DNA from: Saccoglossus kowalevskii
Taxonomy: Eukaryota > Hemichordata > Enteropneusta > Harrimaniidae
Assembly: GCF_000003605.2 (NCBI RefSeq)
Contig: NW_003127757.1
Span: 1-64,000 of the forward strand
Direction: 5' to 3'
DNA length: 64,000 nucleotides
Shown here: positions 1-12,290 of the stretch, piece by piece
Layout: each line of letters opens with the position of its first letter
How positions within the stretch are numbered: position 1 is the first letter of the stretch
Notes under the pieces: generated by a model
Seen by the model: only the letters and a program-made list of their open reading frames with translations
Told to the model about the DNA's origin: nothing
The model's database searches: none
Position numbers and translations under genes: made by a program

Positions 1-830
1 TCACTTAACTATGTCTGTTTTGTAGTGGTACTAACGGTGGTTCTCATTGACTGTATGGGTTAGTGTGGAATTATCCAATGCCATCCTGCAACTTAACTAT
101 GTCTGTTTTGTAGTGGTACTAACAGTGGTTCTTAATGACCATATGGGTTAGTGTGGAATTATCCAATGCCATCCTGCAACTTAACTATGTCTGTTTTGTA
201 GTGGTACTAACAGTGTTTCTCATTGACCGTATGGGTTAGTGTGGAATTATCCAATGCCATCCTGCAACATAACTATGTCTGTTTTGTAGTGGTACTAACA
301 GTGGTTCTCATTGACTGTATGGGTTAGTGTGGAATTATCCAATGCCATCCTGCAACTTAACTATGTCTGTTTTGTAGTGGTACTAACGGTGGTTCTCATT
401 GACTGTATGGGTTAGTGTGGAATTATCCAATGCCATCCTGCAACTTAACTATGTCTGTTTTGTAGTGGTACTAACAGTGGTTCTTAATGACCATATGGAT
501 TAGTGTGGAATTATCCAATGCCATCCTGCAACTTAACTATGTCTGTTTTGTAGTGGTACTAACAGTGGTTCTCAATGACTGTATGGGTTAGTGTGGAATT
601 ATCCAATGCCATCCTGCAACTTAACTATGTCTGTTTTGTAGTGGTACTAACAGTGGTTCTTAATGACCGTATGGGTTAGTGTGGAATTATCCAATGCCAT
701 CCTGCAACATAACTATGTCTGTTTTGTAGTGGTACTAACAGTGGTTCTCATTGACTGTATGGGTTAGTGTGGAATTATCCAATGCCATCTGCAACATAAC
801 TATGTCTGTTTTGTAGTGGTATTAACAGTG
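1..830 (+). repeat. Satellite block A1, related to 11.37-12.14 kb
   Basis: Monomers with A67G (AACGGTGG) near 30 and 382, monomers with the C76T/T78A pair (TTCTTAATGA) near 130, 480 and 657, and a rare GTGTTTCTC variant near 213 occur in an order that matches 11.37-12.14 kb. The offset is 11,361 bp at the GTGTTTCTC marker and 11,449 bp at the next A67G marker, so the copies differ by one monomer. The first two bases of the window do not match the monomer consensus; this may be a local variant. Confidence 0.75.
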
Positions 831-2610
831 GTTCTCATTGACCGTATGGGTTAGTGTGGAATTATCCAATGCCATCCTGCAACTTAACTATGTCTGTTTT
901 GTAGTGGTACTAACAGTGGTTCTCATTGACTGTATGGGTTGTGTGGAATTATCCAATGCCATCCTGCTACTTAACTATGTCTGTTTTGTAGTGGTACTAA
1001 CAGTGGTTCTTATTGACTGTATGTGTTAGTGTGGAATTATCCAATGCCATCCTGCAACATAACTATGTCCGTTTTGTAGTGGTACTAACAGTGGCTCTCA
1101 TTGACTGTATGTGTTAGTGTGGAATTATCCAATGCCATCCTGCTACTTAACTATGTCTGTTTTGTAGTGGTACTAACAGTGGTTCTTATTGACTGTATGG
1201 GTTAGTGTGGAATTATCCAATGCCATCCTGCAACATAACTATGTCCGTTTTTTAGTGGTACTAACAGTGGTTCTCATTGACTGTATGTGTTAGTGTGGAA
1301 TTATCCAATGCCATCCTGCAACTTAACTATGTCTGTTTTGTAGTGGTACTAACAGTGGTTCTCATTGACCGTACAGGTTAGTGTGGAATTATCCAATGCC
1401 ATCCTGCAACTTAACTATGTCTGTTTTGTAGTGGTACTAACAGTGGTTCTCATTGACTGTATGGGTTAGTGTGGAATTATCCAATGCCATCCTGCAACTT
1501 AACTATGTCTGTTTTGTAATGGTACTAACAGTGGTTCTCATTGACTGTATGGGTTAGTGTGGAATTATCCAATGCCATCCTGGAACTTAACTATGTCTGT
1601 TTTGTAGTGGTACTAACAGTGGTTCTCATTGACTGTATGGGTTAGTGTGGAATTATCCAATGCCATCCTGCAACATAACTATGTCTGTTTTGTAGTGGTA
1701 CTAACAGTGGTTCTCATTGACCGTATGGGTTAGTGTGGAATTATCCAATGCCATCCTGCAACTTAACTATGTCTGTTTTGTAGTGGTACTAACAGTGGTT
1801 CTCATTGACCGTACAGGTTAGTGTGGAATTATCCAATGCCATCCTGCAACTTAACTATGTCTGCTTTTTAGTGGTACTAACAGTGGTTCTCATTGACTGT
1901 ATGGGTTAGTGTGGAATTATCCAATGCCATCCTGCAACTTAACTATGTCTGTTTTGTAGTGGTACTAACAGTGGTTCTCATTGACTGTATGGGTTAGTGT
2001 GGAATTATCCAATGCCATCCTGCAACATAACTATGTCTGTTTTGTAGTGGTGCTAACAGTGGTTCTCATTGACTGTATGGGTTAGTGTGGAATTATCCAA
2101 TGCCATCCTGCAACATAACCATGTCTGTTTTGTAGTGGTACTAACAGTGGTTCTCATTGACTGTATGGGTTAGTGTGGAATTATCCAATGCCATCCTGCA
2201 ACATAACTATGTCTGTTTTGTAGTGGTACTAACAGTGGTTCTCATTGACCGTACGGGTTAGTGTGGAATTATCCAATGCCATCCTGCAACATAACTATGT
2301 CTGTTTTGTAGTGGTACTAACAGTGGTTCTCATTGACCGTATGGGTTAGTGTGGAATTATCCAATGCCATCCTGCAACATAACTATGTCTGTTTTGTAGT
2401 GGTACTAACAGTGGTTCTCATTGACTGTATGGGTTAGTGTGGAATTATCCAATGCCATCCTGCAACATAACTATGTCTGTTTTGTAGTGGTACTAACAGT
2501 GGTTCTCATTGACTGTATGGGTTAGTGTGGAATTATCCAATGCCATCCTGCAACATAACTATGTCTGTTTTGTAGTGGTATTAACAGTGGTTCTCATTGA
2601 CCGTATTGGT
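830..2610 (+). repeat. Higher-order unit U, copy 1 (about 20 monomers)
   Basis: This run has an ordered set of rare markers. They are TGCTACTT with TTCTTATTGACTGTATGTG near 970-1030, ATGTCCG monomers near 1068 and 1243, GTAATGG near 1517, TGCTTTTTAG at 1862, and then a string of CATAAC monomers ending in an ATTAAC monomer near 2580. The same order recurs at 15.84-16.97 and 16.97-18.65 kb. The GTAATGG and TGCTTTTTAG markers both sit 14,529 bp from their counterparts at 16,040 and 16,391, so the segment between them has been copied without internal gain or loss. Confidence 0.85.
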
Positions 2611-3240
2611 TAGTGTGGAATTATCCAATGCCATCCTGCAACTTAACTATGTCTGTTTTGTAGTGGTACTAACGGTGGTTCTCATTGACTGTATGGGTTA
2701 GTGTGGAATTATCCAATGCCATCCTGCAACATAACTATGTCCGTTTTGTAGTGGTACTAACAGTGGTTCTCATTGACCGTATGGGTTAGTGTGGAATTAT
2801 CCAATGCCATCCTGCAACATAACTATGTCTGTTTTGTAGTGGTACTAACAGTGGTTCTCATTGACCGTATGGGTTAGTGTGGAATTATCCAATGCCATCC
2901 TGCAACTTAACTATGTCTGTTTTGTAGTGGTACTAACAGTGGTTCTCATTGACCGTATGGGTTAGTGTGGAATTATCCAATGCCATCCTGCAACATAACT
3001 ATGTCTGTTTTGTAGTGGTACTAACAGTGGTTCTCATTGACCGTATGGGTTAGTGTGGAATTATCCAATGCCATCCTGCAACTTAACTATGTCTGTTTTG
3101 TAGAGGTACTAACAGTGGTTCTCATTGACCGTATGGGTTATTGTGGAATTATCCAATGCCATCCTGCAACATAACTATGTCTGTTTTGTAGTGGTACTAA
3201 CAATGGTTCTCATTGACTGTATGGGTTAGTGTGGAATATC
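2610..3240 (+). repeat. Ordinary satellite monomers
   Basis: Seven or so near-consensus monomers, mostly with GACCGTATG at 80-88 and alternating CTTAAC and CATAAC. I see no marker that ties this stretch to another block and nothing other than satellite. Confidence 0.9.
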
Positions 3241-5010
3241 CAATGCCATCCCTGCAACTTAACTATGTCTGTTTTGTAGTGGTACTAACAGTGGTTCTCA
3301 TTAACTGTATGGGTTAGTGAAGAATTACCCAATGCCATCCTGCAACTTAACTATGTCTGTTTTGTAGTGGTACTAACAGTGGTTCTCATTGACCGTACAG
3401 GTTAGTGTGGAATTATCGAATGCCATCCTGCAACTTAACTATGTCTGTTTTGTAGTGGTACTAACAGTGGTTCTCATTGACCGTACAGGTTAGTGTGGAA
3501 TTATCGAATGCCATCCTGCAACTTTACTATGTCTGTTTTGTAGTGGTACTAACAGTGGTTCTCATTGACCGTACAGGTTAGTGTGGAATTATCGAATGCC
3601 ATCCTGCAACTTAACTATGTCTGTTTTGTAGTGGTACTAACAGTGGTTCTCATTGACTGTATGGGTTAGTGTGGAATTATCCAATGCCATCCTGCAACTT
3701 AACTATGTCTGTTTTGTAGTGGTACTAACAGTGGTTCTCATTGACCGTACAGGTTAGTGTGGAATTATCGAATGCCATCCTGCAACTTAACTATGTCTGT
3801 TTTGTAGTGGTACTAACGGTGGTTCTCATTGACTGTATGGGTTAGTGTGGAATTATCCAATGCCATCCTGCAACATAACTATGTCTGTTTTGTAGTGGTA
3901 CTAACAGTGGTTCTCATTGACTGTATGGGTTAGTGTGGAATTATCCAATGCCATCCTGCAACATAACTATGTCTGTTTTGTAGTGGTACTAACAGTGGTT
4001 CTCATTGACTGTATGGGTTAGTGTGGAATTATCCAATGCCATCCTGCAACTTAACTATGTCTGTTTTGTAGTGGTACTAACAGTGGTTCTCATTGACTGT
4101 ATGGGTTAGTGTGGAATTATCCAATGCCATCCTGCAACTTAACTATGTCTGTTTTGTAGTGGTACTAACAGTGGTTCTCATTGACTGTATGGGTTAGTGT
4201 GGAATTATCCAATGCCATCCTGCAACTTAACTATGTCTGTTATTTAGTGGTACTAACAGTGGTTCTCATTGACCATACAGGTTAGTGTGGAATTATCCAA
4301 TGCCATCCTGCAACTTAACTATGTCTGTTTTGTAGTGGTACTAACAGTGGTTCTCATTGACCGTACAGGTTAGTGTGGAATTATCGAATGCCATCCTGCA
4401 ACTTAACTATGTCTGTTTTGTAGTGGTACTAACAGTGGTTCTCATTGACCGTATGGGTTAGTGTGGAATTATCCAATGCCATCCTGCAACTTAACTATGT
4501 CTGTTTTGTAGTGGTACTAACAGTGGTTCTCATTAACTGTATGGGTTAGTGAAGAATTACCCAATGCCATCCTGCAACTTAACTATGTCTGTTTTGTAGT
4601 GGTACTAACAGTGGTTCTCATTGACCGTACAGGTTAGTGTGGAATTATCGAATGCCATCCTGCAACTTAACTATGTCTGTTTTGTAGTGGTACTAACAGT
4701 GGTTCTCATTGACCGTACAGGTTAGTGTGGAATTATCGAATGCCATCCTGCAACTTAACTATGTCTGTTTTGTAGTGGTACTAACAGTGGTTCTCATTGA
4801 CTGTATGGGTTAGTGTGGAATTATCCAATGCCATCCTGCAACTTAACTATGTCTGTTTTGTAGTGGTACTAACAGTGGTTCTCATTGACCGTACAGGTTA
4901 GTGTGGAATTATCGAATGCCATCCTGCAACTTAACTATGTCTGTTTTGTAGTGGTACTAACGGTGGTTCTCATTGACTGTATGGGTTAGTGTGGAATTAT
5001 CCAATGCCAT
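3241..5010 (+). repeat. 14-monomer tandem duplication with cassette C
   Basis: A distinctive monomer with ATTAACTG followed by GTGAAGAATTACCC occurs at 3301 and again at 4533, exactly 1,232 bp (14 x 88) later. Each is followed by cassette C: consecutive monomers with TACAGG and C19G (TTATCGAATG), a plain GACTGTATG monomer, another TACAGG/C19G monomer, and then an A67G monomer. The first copy (about 3375-3850) has one more TACAGG/C19G monomer than the second (about 4605-4995); after that point the offset drops to 1,144 bp (13 x 88). The extra monomer carries the rare ACTTTACTATG variant at 3521. Confidence 0.88.
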
Positions 5011-6020
5011 CCTGCAACATAACTATGTCTGTTTTGTAGTGGTACTAACAGTGGTTCTCATTGACTGTATGGGTTAGTGTGGAATTATCCAATGCCATCC
5101 TGCAACATAACTATGTCTGTTTTGTAGTGGTATTAACAGTGGTTCTCATTGACTGTATGGGTTAGTGTGGAATTATCCAATGCCATCCTGCAACTTAACT
5201 ATGTCTGTTTTGTAGTGGTACTAACAGTGGTTCTCATTGACTGTATGGGTTAGTGTGGAATTATCCAATGCCATCCTGCAACTTAACTATGTCTGTTTTG
5301 TAGTGGTACTAACAGTGGTTCTCATTGACTGTATGGGTTAGTGTGGAATTATCCAATGCCATCCTGCAACTTAACTATGTCTGTTTTGTAGTGGTACTAA
5401 CAGTAGTTCTCATTGACCGTATGGGTTAGTGTGGAATTATCCAATGCCATCCTGCAACTTAACTATGTCTGTTTTGTAGTGGTACTAACAGTAGTTCTCA
5501 TTGACCGTATGGGTTAGTGTGGAATTATCCAATGCCATCCTGCAACATAACTATGTCTGTTTTGTAGTGGTACTAACAGTGGTTCTCATTGACTGTATGG
5601 GTTAGTGTGGAATTATCCAATGCCATCCTGCAACTTAACTATGTCTGTTTTGTAGTGGTACTAATGGTGGTTCTCATTGACTGTATGGGTTAGTGTGGAA
5701 TTATCCAATGCCATCCTGCAACTTCATTATGTCTGTTTTGTAGTGGTACTAACAGTGGTTCTCATTGACTGTATGGGTTAGTGTGGAATTATCCAATGCC
5801 ATCCTGCAACATAACTATGTCTGTTTTGTAGTGGTACTAACAGTGGTTCTCATTGACTGTATGGGTTAGTGTGGAATTATCCAATGCCATCCTGCAACTT
5901 AACTATGTCTGTTTTGTAGTGGTACTAACAGTGGTTCTCATTGACTGTATGGGTTAGTGTGGAATTATCCAATGCCATCCTGCAACTTAACTATGTCTGT
6001 TTTGTAGTGGTACTAACAGT
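5010..6020 (+). repeat. Ordinary satellite monomers
   Basis: Mostly GACTGTATG monomers. Two successive monomers near 5405 and 5493 share the rare CAGTAGTTCTC variant with GACCGTATG, which looks like a recent single-monomer duplication. Nothing other than satellite is present. Confidence 0.9.
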
Positions 6021-7630
6021 GGTTCTCATTGACCGTACAGGTTAGTGTGGAATTATCCAATGCCATCCTGCTACTTAACTATGTCTTTTTTGTAGTGGTA
6101 TTAACAGTGGTTCACATTGACCGTACAGGTTAGTGTGGAATTATCCAATGCCATCCTGCTACTTAACTATGTCTGTTTTGTAGTGGTACTAACAGTGGTT
6201 CTCATTGACCGTACGGGTTAGTGTGGAATTATCCAATGCCATCCTGCAACATAACTATGTCTGTTTTGTAGTGGTACTAACAGTGGTTCTCATTGACCGT
6301 ACAGGTTAGTGTGGAATTATCCAATGCCATCCTGCTACTTAACTATGTCTGTTTTGTAGTGGTATTAACAGTGGTTCTCATTGACCGTACGGGTTAGTGT
6401 GGAATTATCCAATGCCATCCTGCAACTTAACTATGTCTGTTTTGTAGTGGTACTAACAGTGGTTCTCATTGACTGTATGGTTAGTGTGGAATTATCGAAT
6501 GCCATCCTGCAACTTAACTATGTCTGTTTTGTAGTGGTACTAACGGTGGTTCTCATTGACTGTATGGGTTAGTGTGGAATTATCCAATGCCATCCTGCAA
6601 CTTAACTATGTCTGTTTTGTAGTGGTACTAACGGTGTTTCTCATTGACTGTATGGGTTAGTGTGGAATTATCCAATGCCATCCTGCAACTTAACTATGTC
6701 TGTTTTGTAGTGGTATTAACAGTGGTTCTCATTGACTGTATGGGTTAGTGTGGAATTATCCAATGCCATCCTGCAACTTAACTATGTCTGTTTTGTAGTG
6801 GTACTAACGGTGGTTCTCATTGACTGTATGGGTTAGTGTGGAATTATCCAATGCCATCCTGCAACATAACTATGTCTGTTTTGTAGTGGTACTAACAGTG
6901 GTTCTCATTGACTGTATGGGTTAGTGTGGAATTATCCAATGCCATCCTGCAACTTAACTATGTCTGTTTTGTAGTGGTACTAACAGTGGTTCTCATTGAC
7001 TGTATGGGTTAGTGTGGAATTATCCAATGCCATCCTGCAACTTAACTATGTCTGTTTTGTAGTGGTACTAACAGTGGTTCTCATTGACCGTACAGGTTAG
7101 TGTGGAATTATCCAATGTCATCCTGCTACTTAACTATGTCTGTTTTGTAGTTGTATTAACAGTGGTTCTCATTGACCGTACAGGTTAGTGTGGAATTATC
7201 CAATGCCATCCTGCTACTTAACTATGTCTGTTTTGTAGTGGTACTAACAGTGGTTCTCATTGACCGTACGGGTTAGTGTGGAATTATCCAATGCCATCCT
7301 GCAACATAACTATGTCTGTTTTGCAGTGGTACTAACAGTGGTTCTCATTGACCGTACAGGTTAGTGTGGAATTATCCAATGCCATCCTGCTACTTAACTA
7401 TGTCTGTTTTGTAGTGGTATTAACAGTGGTTCTCATTGACCGTACGGGTTAGTGTGGAATTATCCAATGCCATCCTGCAACTTAACTATGTCTGTTTTGT
7501 AGTGGTACTAACAGTGGTTCTCATTGACTGTATGGTTAGTGTGGAATTATCCAATGCCATCCTGCAACATAACTATGTCTGTTTTGTAGTGGTACTAACA
7601 GTGGTTCTCATTGACTGTATGGGTTAGTGT
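6020..7630 (+). repeat. 12-monomer tandem duplication carrying cassette E twice
   Basis: Cassette E is a run of about six monomers with this order of states: TACAGG, GCTACTT with ATTAAC, TACAGG, GCTACTT with TACGGG, CATAAC with TACAGG, GCTACTT with ATTAAC and TACGGG, then a monomer ended by a 1-bp deletion (TATGGTTAG). It occupies about 6025-6490 and 7080-7545. The deletion site is at 6476 and 7531, 1,055 bp apart: 12 monomers, one of them 87 bp. Cassette E also occurs near 14.3 and 30.4-31.1 kb. Confidence 0.88.
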
Positions 7631-8340
7631 GGAATTATCCAATGCCATCCTGCAACTTAACTATGTCTGTTTTGTAGTGGTACTAACAGTGGTTCTCATT
7701 GATCGTATGGGTTAGTGTGGAATTATCCAATGCCATCCTGCAACTTAACTATGTCTGTTTTGTAGAGGTACTAACAGTGGTTCTCATTGACTGTATGGGT
7801 TAGTGTGGAATTATCCAATGCCATCCTGCAACTTAACTATGTCTGTTTTGTAGTGGTACTAACAGTGGTTCTCATTGACCGTACAGGTTAGTGTGGAATT
7901 ATCCAATGCCATCCTGCAACTTAACTATGTCTGTTTTGTAGTGGTACTAACAGTGGTTCTCATTGACCGTACAGGTTAGTGTGGAATTATCGAATGCCAT
8001 CCTGCAACTTAACTATGTCTGTTTTGTAGTGGTACTAACAGTGGTTCTCATTGACCGTACAGGTTAGTGTGGAATTATCGAATGCCATCCTGCAACTTAA
8101 CTATGTCTGTTTTGTAGTGGTACTAACAGTGGTTCTCATTGACTGTATGGGTTAGTGTGGAATTTTCCAATGCCATCCTGCAACTTAACTATGTCTGTTT
8201 TGTAGTGGTACTAACAGTGGTTCTCATTGACCGTACAGGTTAGTGTGGAATTATCGAATGCCATCCTGCAACTTAACTATGTCTGTTTTGTAGTGGTACT
8301 AACGGTGGTTCTCATTGACTGTATGGGTTAGTGTGGAATT
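7630..8340 (+). repeat. Satellite block with cassette C, third copy
   Basis: At about 7865-8335 the TACAGG/C19G monomers, an intervening GACTGTATG monomer (here with AATTTTCC), another TACAGG/C19G monomer and an A67G monomer occur in the order seen at 3375-3850 and 4605-4995. The block follows directly after the cassette E duplication. Confidence 0.82.
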
Positions 8341-9620
8341 ATCCAATGCCATCCTGCAACATAACTATGTCTGTTTTGTAGTGGTACTAATAGTGGTTCT
8401 CATTGACCGTATGGGTTAGTGTGGAATTATCCAATGCCATCCTGCAACTTAACTATGTCTGTTTTGTAGTGGTACTAACAGTTGTTCTCATTGACTGTAT
8501 GGGTTAGTGTGGAATTATCCAATGCCATCCTGCAACTTAACTATGTCTGTTTTGTAGTGGTACTAACAGTGGTTCTCATTGACTGTATGGGTTAGTGTGG
8601 TATTATCCAATGCCATCCTGCAACATAACTATGTCTGTTTTGTAGTGGTACTAGCAGTGGTTCTCATTGACTGTATGGGTTAGTGTGGAATTATCCAATG
8701 CCATCCTGCAGCATAACTATGTCTGTTTTGTTGTGGTACTAACGGTGGTTCTCATTGACTGCATGGGTTAGTGTGGAATTATCCAATGCCATCCTGCTAC
8801 TTAACTATGTCTGTTTTGTAGTGGTACTAACAGTGGTTCTCATTGACTGTATGGGTTAGTGTGGAATTATCCAATGCCATCCTGCAACATAACTATGTCT
8901 GTTTTGTAGTGGTATTAACAGTGGTTCTTATTGACCGTACAGGTTAGTGTGAAATTATCCTATGCCATCCTGCAACTTAACGATGTCTGTTTTGTAGTGG
9001 TACTAACAGTGGTTCTCATTGACCGTATGGGTTAGTGTGGAATTATCCAATGCCATCCTGCAACTTAACTATGTCTGTTTTGTAGTGGTACTAACAGTGG
9101 TTCTCATTGACCGTATGGGTTAGTGTGGAATTATCGAATGCCATCCTGCAACATAACTATGTCTGTTTTGTAGTGGTACTAACAGTGGTTCTCATTGACC
9201 GTATGGGTTAGTGTGGAATTATCCGATGCCATCCTGCAACATAACTATGTCTGTTTTGTAGTGGTATTAACAGTGGTTCTCATTGACCGTATGGGTTAGT
9301 GTGGAATTATCCAATGCCATCCTGCAACTTAACTATGTCTGTTTTGTAGTGGTATTAACAGTGGTTCTCATTGACCATATGGGTTAGTGTGGAATTATTC
9401 AATGCCATCCTGCAACATAACTATGTCTGTTTTGTAGTGGTACTAACAGTGGTTCTCATTGACCGTATGGGTTAGTGTGGAATTATCCCAATGCCATCCT
9501 GCAACATAACTATATCTGTTTTGTAGTGGTACTAACAGTGGTTCTCATTGACCGTATGGGTTAGTGTGGAATTATCCAATGCCATCCTGCAACATAACTA
9601 TGTCTGTTTTGTAGTGGTAC
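8340..9620 (+). repeat. Mixed satellite monomers
   Basis: A variable stretch with scattered private variants (CTAGCAGTGG near 8650, TTGTTGTGG near 8730, CTTAACGATG near 8980, AACTATATCTG near 9507). I could not place it as a copy of another block. No non-satellite sequence. Confidence 0.85.
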
Positions 9621-10150
9621 TAACAGTAGTTCTCATTGACTGTATGGGTTAGTGTGGAATTATCCAATGCCATCCTGCAACATAACTATGTCTGTTTTGT
9701 AGTGGTACTAACAGTGGTTCTCATTGACGTATGGGTTAGTGTGGAATTATCCAATGCCATCCTGCAACTTAACTACATTGTATGTCTGTTTTGTAGTGGT
9801 ACTAACAGTGGTTCTCATTGACCGTACAGGTTAGTGTGGAATTATCCAATGCCATCCTGCAACTTAACTATGTCTGTTTTCAGGTGGTACTAACAGTGGT
9901 TCTCATTGACCGTATGGGTTAGTGTGGAATTATCCAATGCCATCCTGCAACTTAACTATGTCTCTTTTGTAGTGGTACTAACAGTTGTTCTCATTGACTG
10001 TATGGTTAGTGTGGAAGTATCCAATGCCATCCTGCAACATAACTATGTCTGTTTTGTAGTGGTACTAACAGTGGTTCTCATTGACCGTATGGGTTAGTGT
10101 GGAATTATCCAATGCCATCCTGCAACTTAACTACATTGTATGTCTGTTTT
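9620..10150 (+). repeat. 4-monomer tandem duplication marked by a 7-bp insertion
   Basis: The rare form AACTACATTGTATG, 7 bp longer than the usual AACTATG, occurs at 9771 and 10,129. The spacing is 358 bp: four monomers, plus the 7-bp insertion, minus 1 bp at a shortened monomer between them. The same insertion occurs once more at 29,655. Each of the three is followed by ordinary monomer sequence, so the insertion arose once and was copied. Confidence 0.85.
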
Positions 10151-10860
10151 GTAGTGGTACTAACAGTGGTTCTCATTGACCGTACAGGTTAGTGTGGAAT
10201 TATCCAATGCCATCCTGCAACTTAACTATGTCTGTTTTGTAGTGGTACTAACAGTGGTTCTCATTGACCGTATGGGTTAGTGTGAAATTATCCAATGCCA
10301 TCCTGCAACATAACTATGTCTGTTTTGTAGTGGTACTAACAGTGGTTCTCATTGACCGTATGGGTTAGTGTGGAATTATCCAATGCCATCCTGCAACATA
10401 ATTATGTCTGTTTTGTAGTGGTACTAACAGTGGTTCTCATTGACTGTGTGGGTTAGTGTGGAATTATCCAATGCCATCCTGCAACATAACTATGTCTGTT
10501 TTGTAGTGGTACTAACAGTGGTTCTCATTGACCGTATGGGTTAGTGTGGAATTATCCAATGCCATCCTGCAACTTAACTATGTCTGTTTTGTAGTGGTAC
10601 TAACAGTGGTTCTCATTGACTGTATGGGTTAGTGTGGAATTATCCAATGCCATCCTGCAACTTAACTATGTCTGTTTTGTAGTGGTACTAACAGTGGTTC
10701 TCATTGACCGTATGGGTTAGTGTGGAATTATCCAATGCCATCCTGCAACTTAACTATGTCTGTTTTGTAGTGGTACTAACAGTGGTTCTCATTGACCGTA
10801 TGGGTTAGTGTGGAATTATCCAATGCCATCCTGCAACTTAACTATGTCTGTTTTGTAGTG
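10150..10860 (+). repeat. Ordinary satellite monomers
   Basis: About eight near-consensus monomers, mostly GACCGTATG, with few private changes (GACTGTGTG near 10,443). Nothing else is present. Confidence 0.9.
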
Positions 10861-12290
10861 GTACTAACAGTGGTTCTCATTGACCGTACGGGTTAGTGTG
10901 GAATTATCCAATGCCATCCTGCAACTTAACTATGTCTGTTTTGTAGTGGTACTAACGGTGGTTCTCATTGACTGTATGGGTTAGTGTGGAATTATCCAAT
11001 GCCATCCTGCAACTTAACTCTGTCTGTTTTGTAGTGGTACTAACAGTGGTTCTTAATGACCATATGGGTTAGTGTGGAATTATCCAATGCCATCCTGCAA
11101 CATAACTATGTCTGTTTTGTAGTGGTACTAACAGTGGTTCTCATTGACTGTATGGGTTAGTGTGGAATTATCCAATGCCATCCTGCAACTTAACTATGTC
11201 TGTTTTGTAGTGGTACTAACAGTGGTTCTCATTGACTGTATGGGTTAGTGTGGAATTATCCAACGCCATCCTGCAACTTAACTATGTCTGTTTTGTAGTG
11301 GCACTAACAGTGGTTCTCATTGACCGTACGGGTTAGTGTGGAATTATCCAATGCCATCCTGCAACTTAACTATGTCTGTTTTGTAGTGGTACTAACGGTG
11401 GTTCTCATTGACTGTATGGGTTAGTGTGGAATTATCCAATGCCATCCTGCAACTTAACTATGTCTGTTTTGTAGTGGTTCTAACAGTGGTTCTTAATGAC
11501 CATATGGGTTAGTGTGGAATTATCCAATGCCATCCTGCAACTTAACTATGTCTGTTTTGTAGTGGTACTAACAGTGTTTCTCATTGACCGTATGGGTTAG
11601 TGTGGAATTATCCAATGCCATCCTGCAACATAACTATGTCTGTTTTGTAGTGGTACTAACAGTGGTTCTCATTGACTGTATGGGTTAGTGTGGAATTATC
11701 CAATGCCATCCTGCAACTTAACTATGTCTGTTTTGTAGTGGTACTAACAGTGGTTCTCATTGACTGTATGGGTTAGTGTGGAATTATCCAATGCCATCCT
11801 GCAACTTAACTATGTCTGTTTTGTAGTGGTACTAACGGTGGTTCTCATTGACTGTATGGGTTAGTGTGGAATTATCCAATGCCATCCTGCAACTTAACTA
11901 TGTCTGTTTTGTAGTGGTACTAACAGTGGTTCTTAATGACCATATGGGTTAGTGTGGAATTATCCAATGCCATCCTGCAACTTAACTATGTCTGTTTTGT
12001 AGTGGTACTAACAGTGGTTCTTAATGACTGTATGGGTTAGTGTGGAATTATCCAATGCCATCCTGCAACATAACTATGTCTGTTTTGTAGTGGTACTAAC
12101 AGTGGTTCTCATTGACTGTATGGGTTAGTGTGGAATTATCCAATGCCATCCTGCAACTTAACTATGTCTGTTTTGTAGTGGTACTAACAGTGGTTCTTAA
12201 TGACCGTATGGGTTAGTGTGGAATTATCCAATGCCATCCTGCAACTTAACTATGTCTGTTTTGTAGTGGTACTAACAGTGGTTCTCATTG
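10860..12290 (+). repeat. 5-monomer (440-bp) higher-order repeat, three units
   Basis: The A67G form ACTAACGGTG lies at 10,951, 11,391 and 11,831, spaced exactly 440 bp (5 x 88). Each is followed one monomer later by TTCTTAATGACCATATG, and a CATAAC monomer with GACTGTATG comes two or three monomers later. The first two units begin with GACCGTACGGG. The first unit also has the rare CTTAACTCTG form, which reappears in the same setting at 33.27 and 45.86 kb. Confidence 0.88.

Noticed and set aside
6381-6572. Open frames of 61-74 codons (here and near 838, 7436, 9636, 9906, 14663, 23537, 24680, 30934, 31549, 31900, 41236, 51183, 51798, 52501, 59619) encoding a hydrophobic repeated peptide with VCFVVVLTVVLID
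   Set aside because: Each spans two or three monomers only because a 1-bp deletion (or other shortening) changes 88 to a multiple of 3. An ordinary monomer closes the frame at GGG-TTAG or equivalent. They start at TTG or another non-ATG codon where I checked, and positions follow indels rather than any gene structure. They are by-products of the satellite, not genes.
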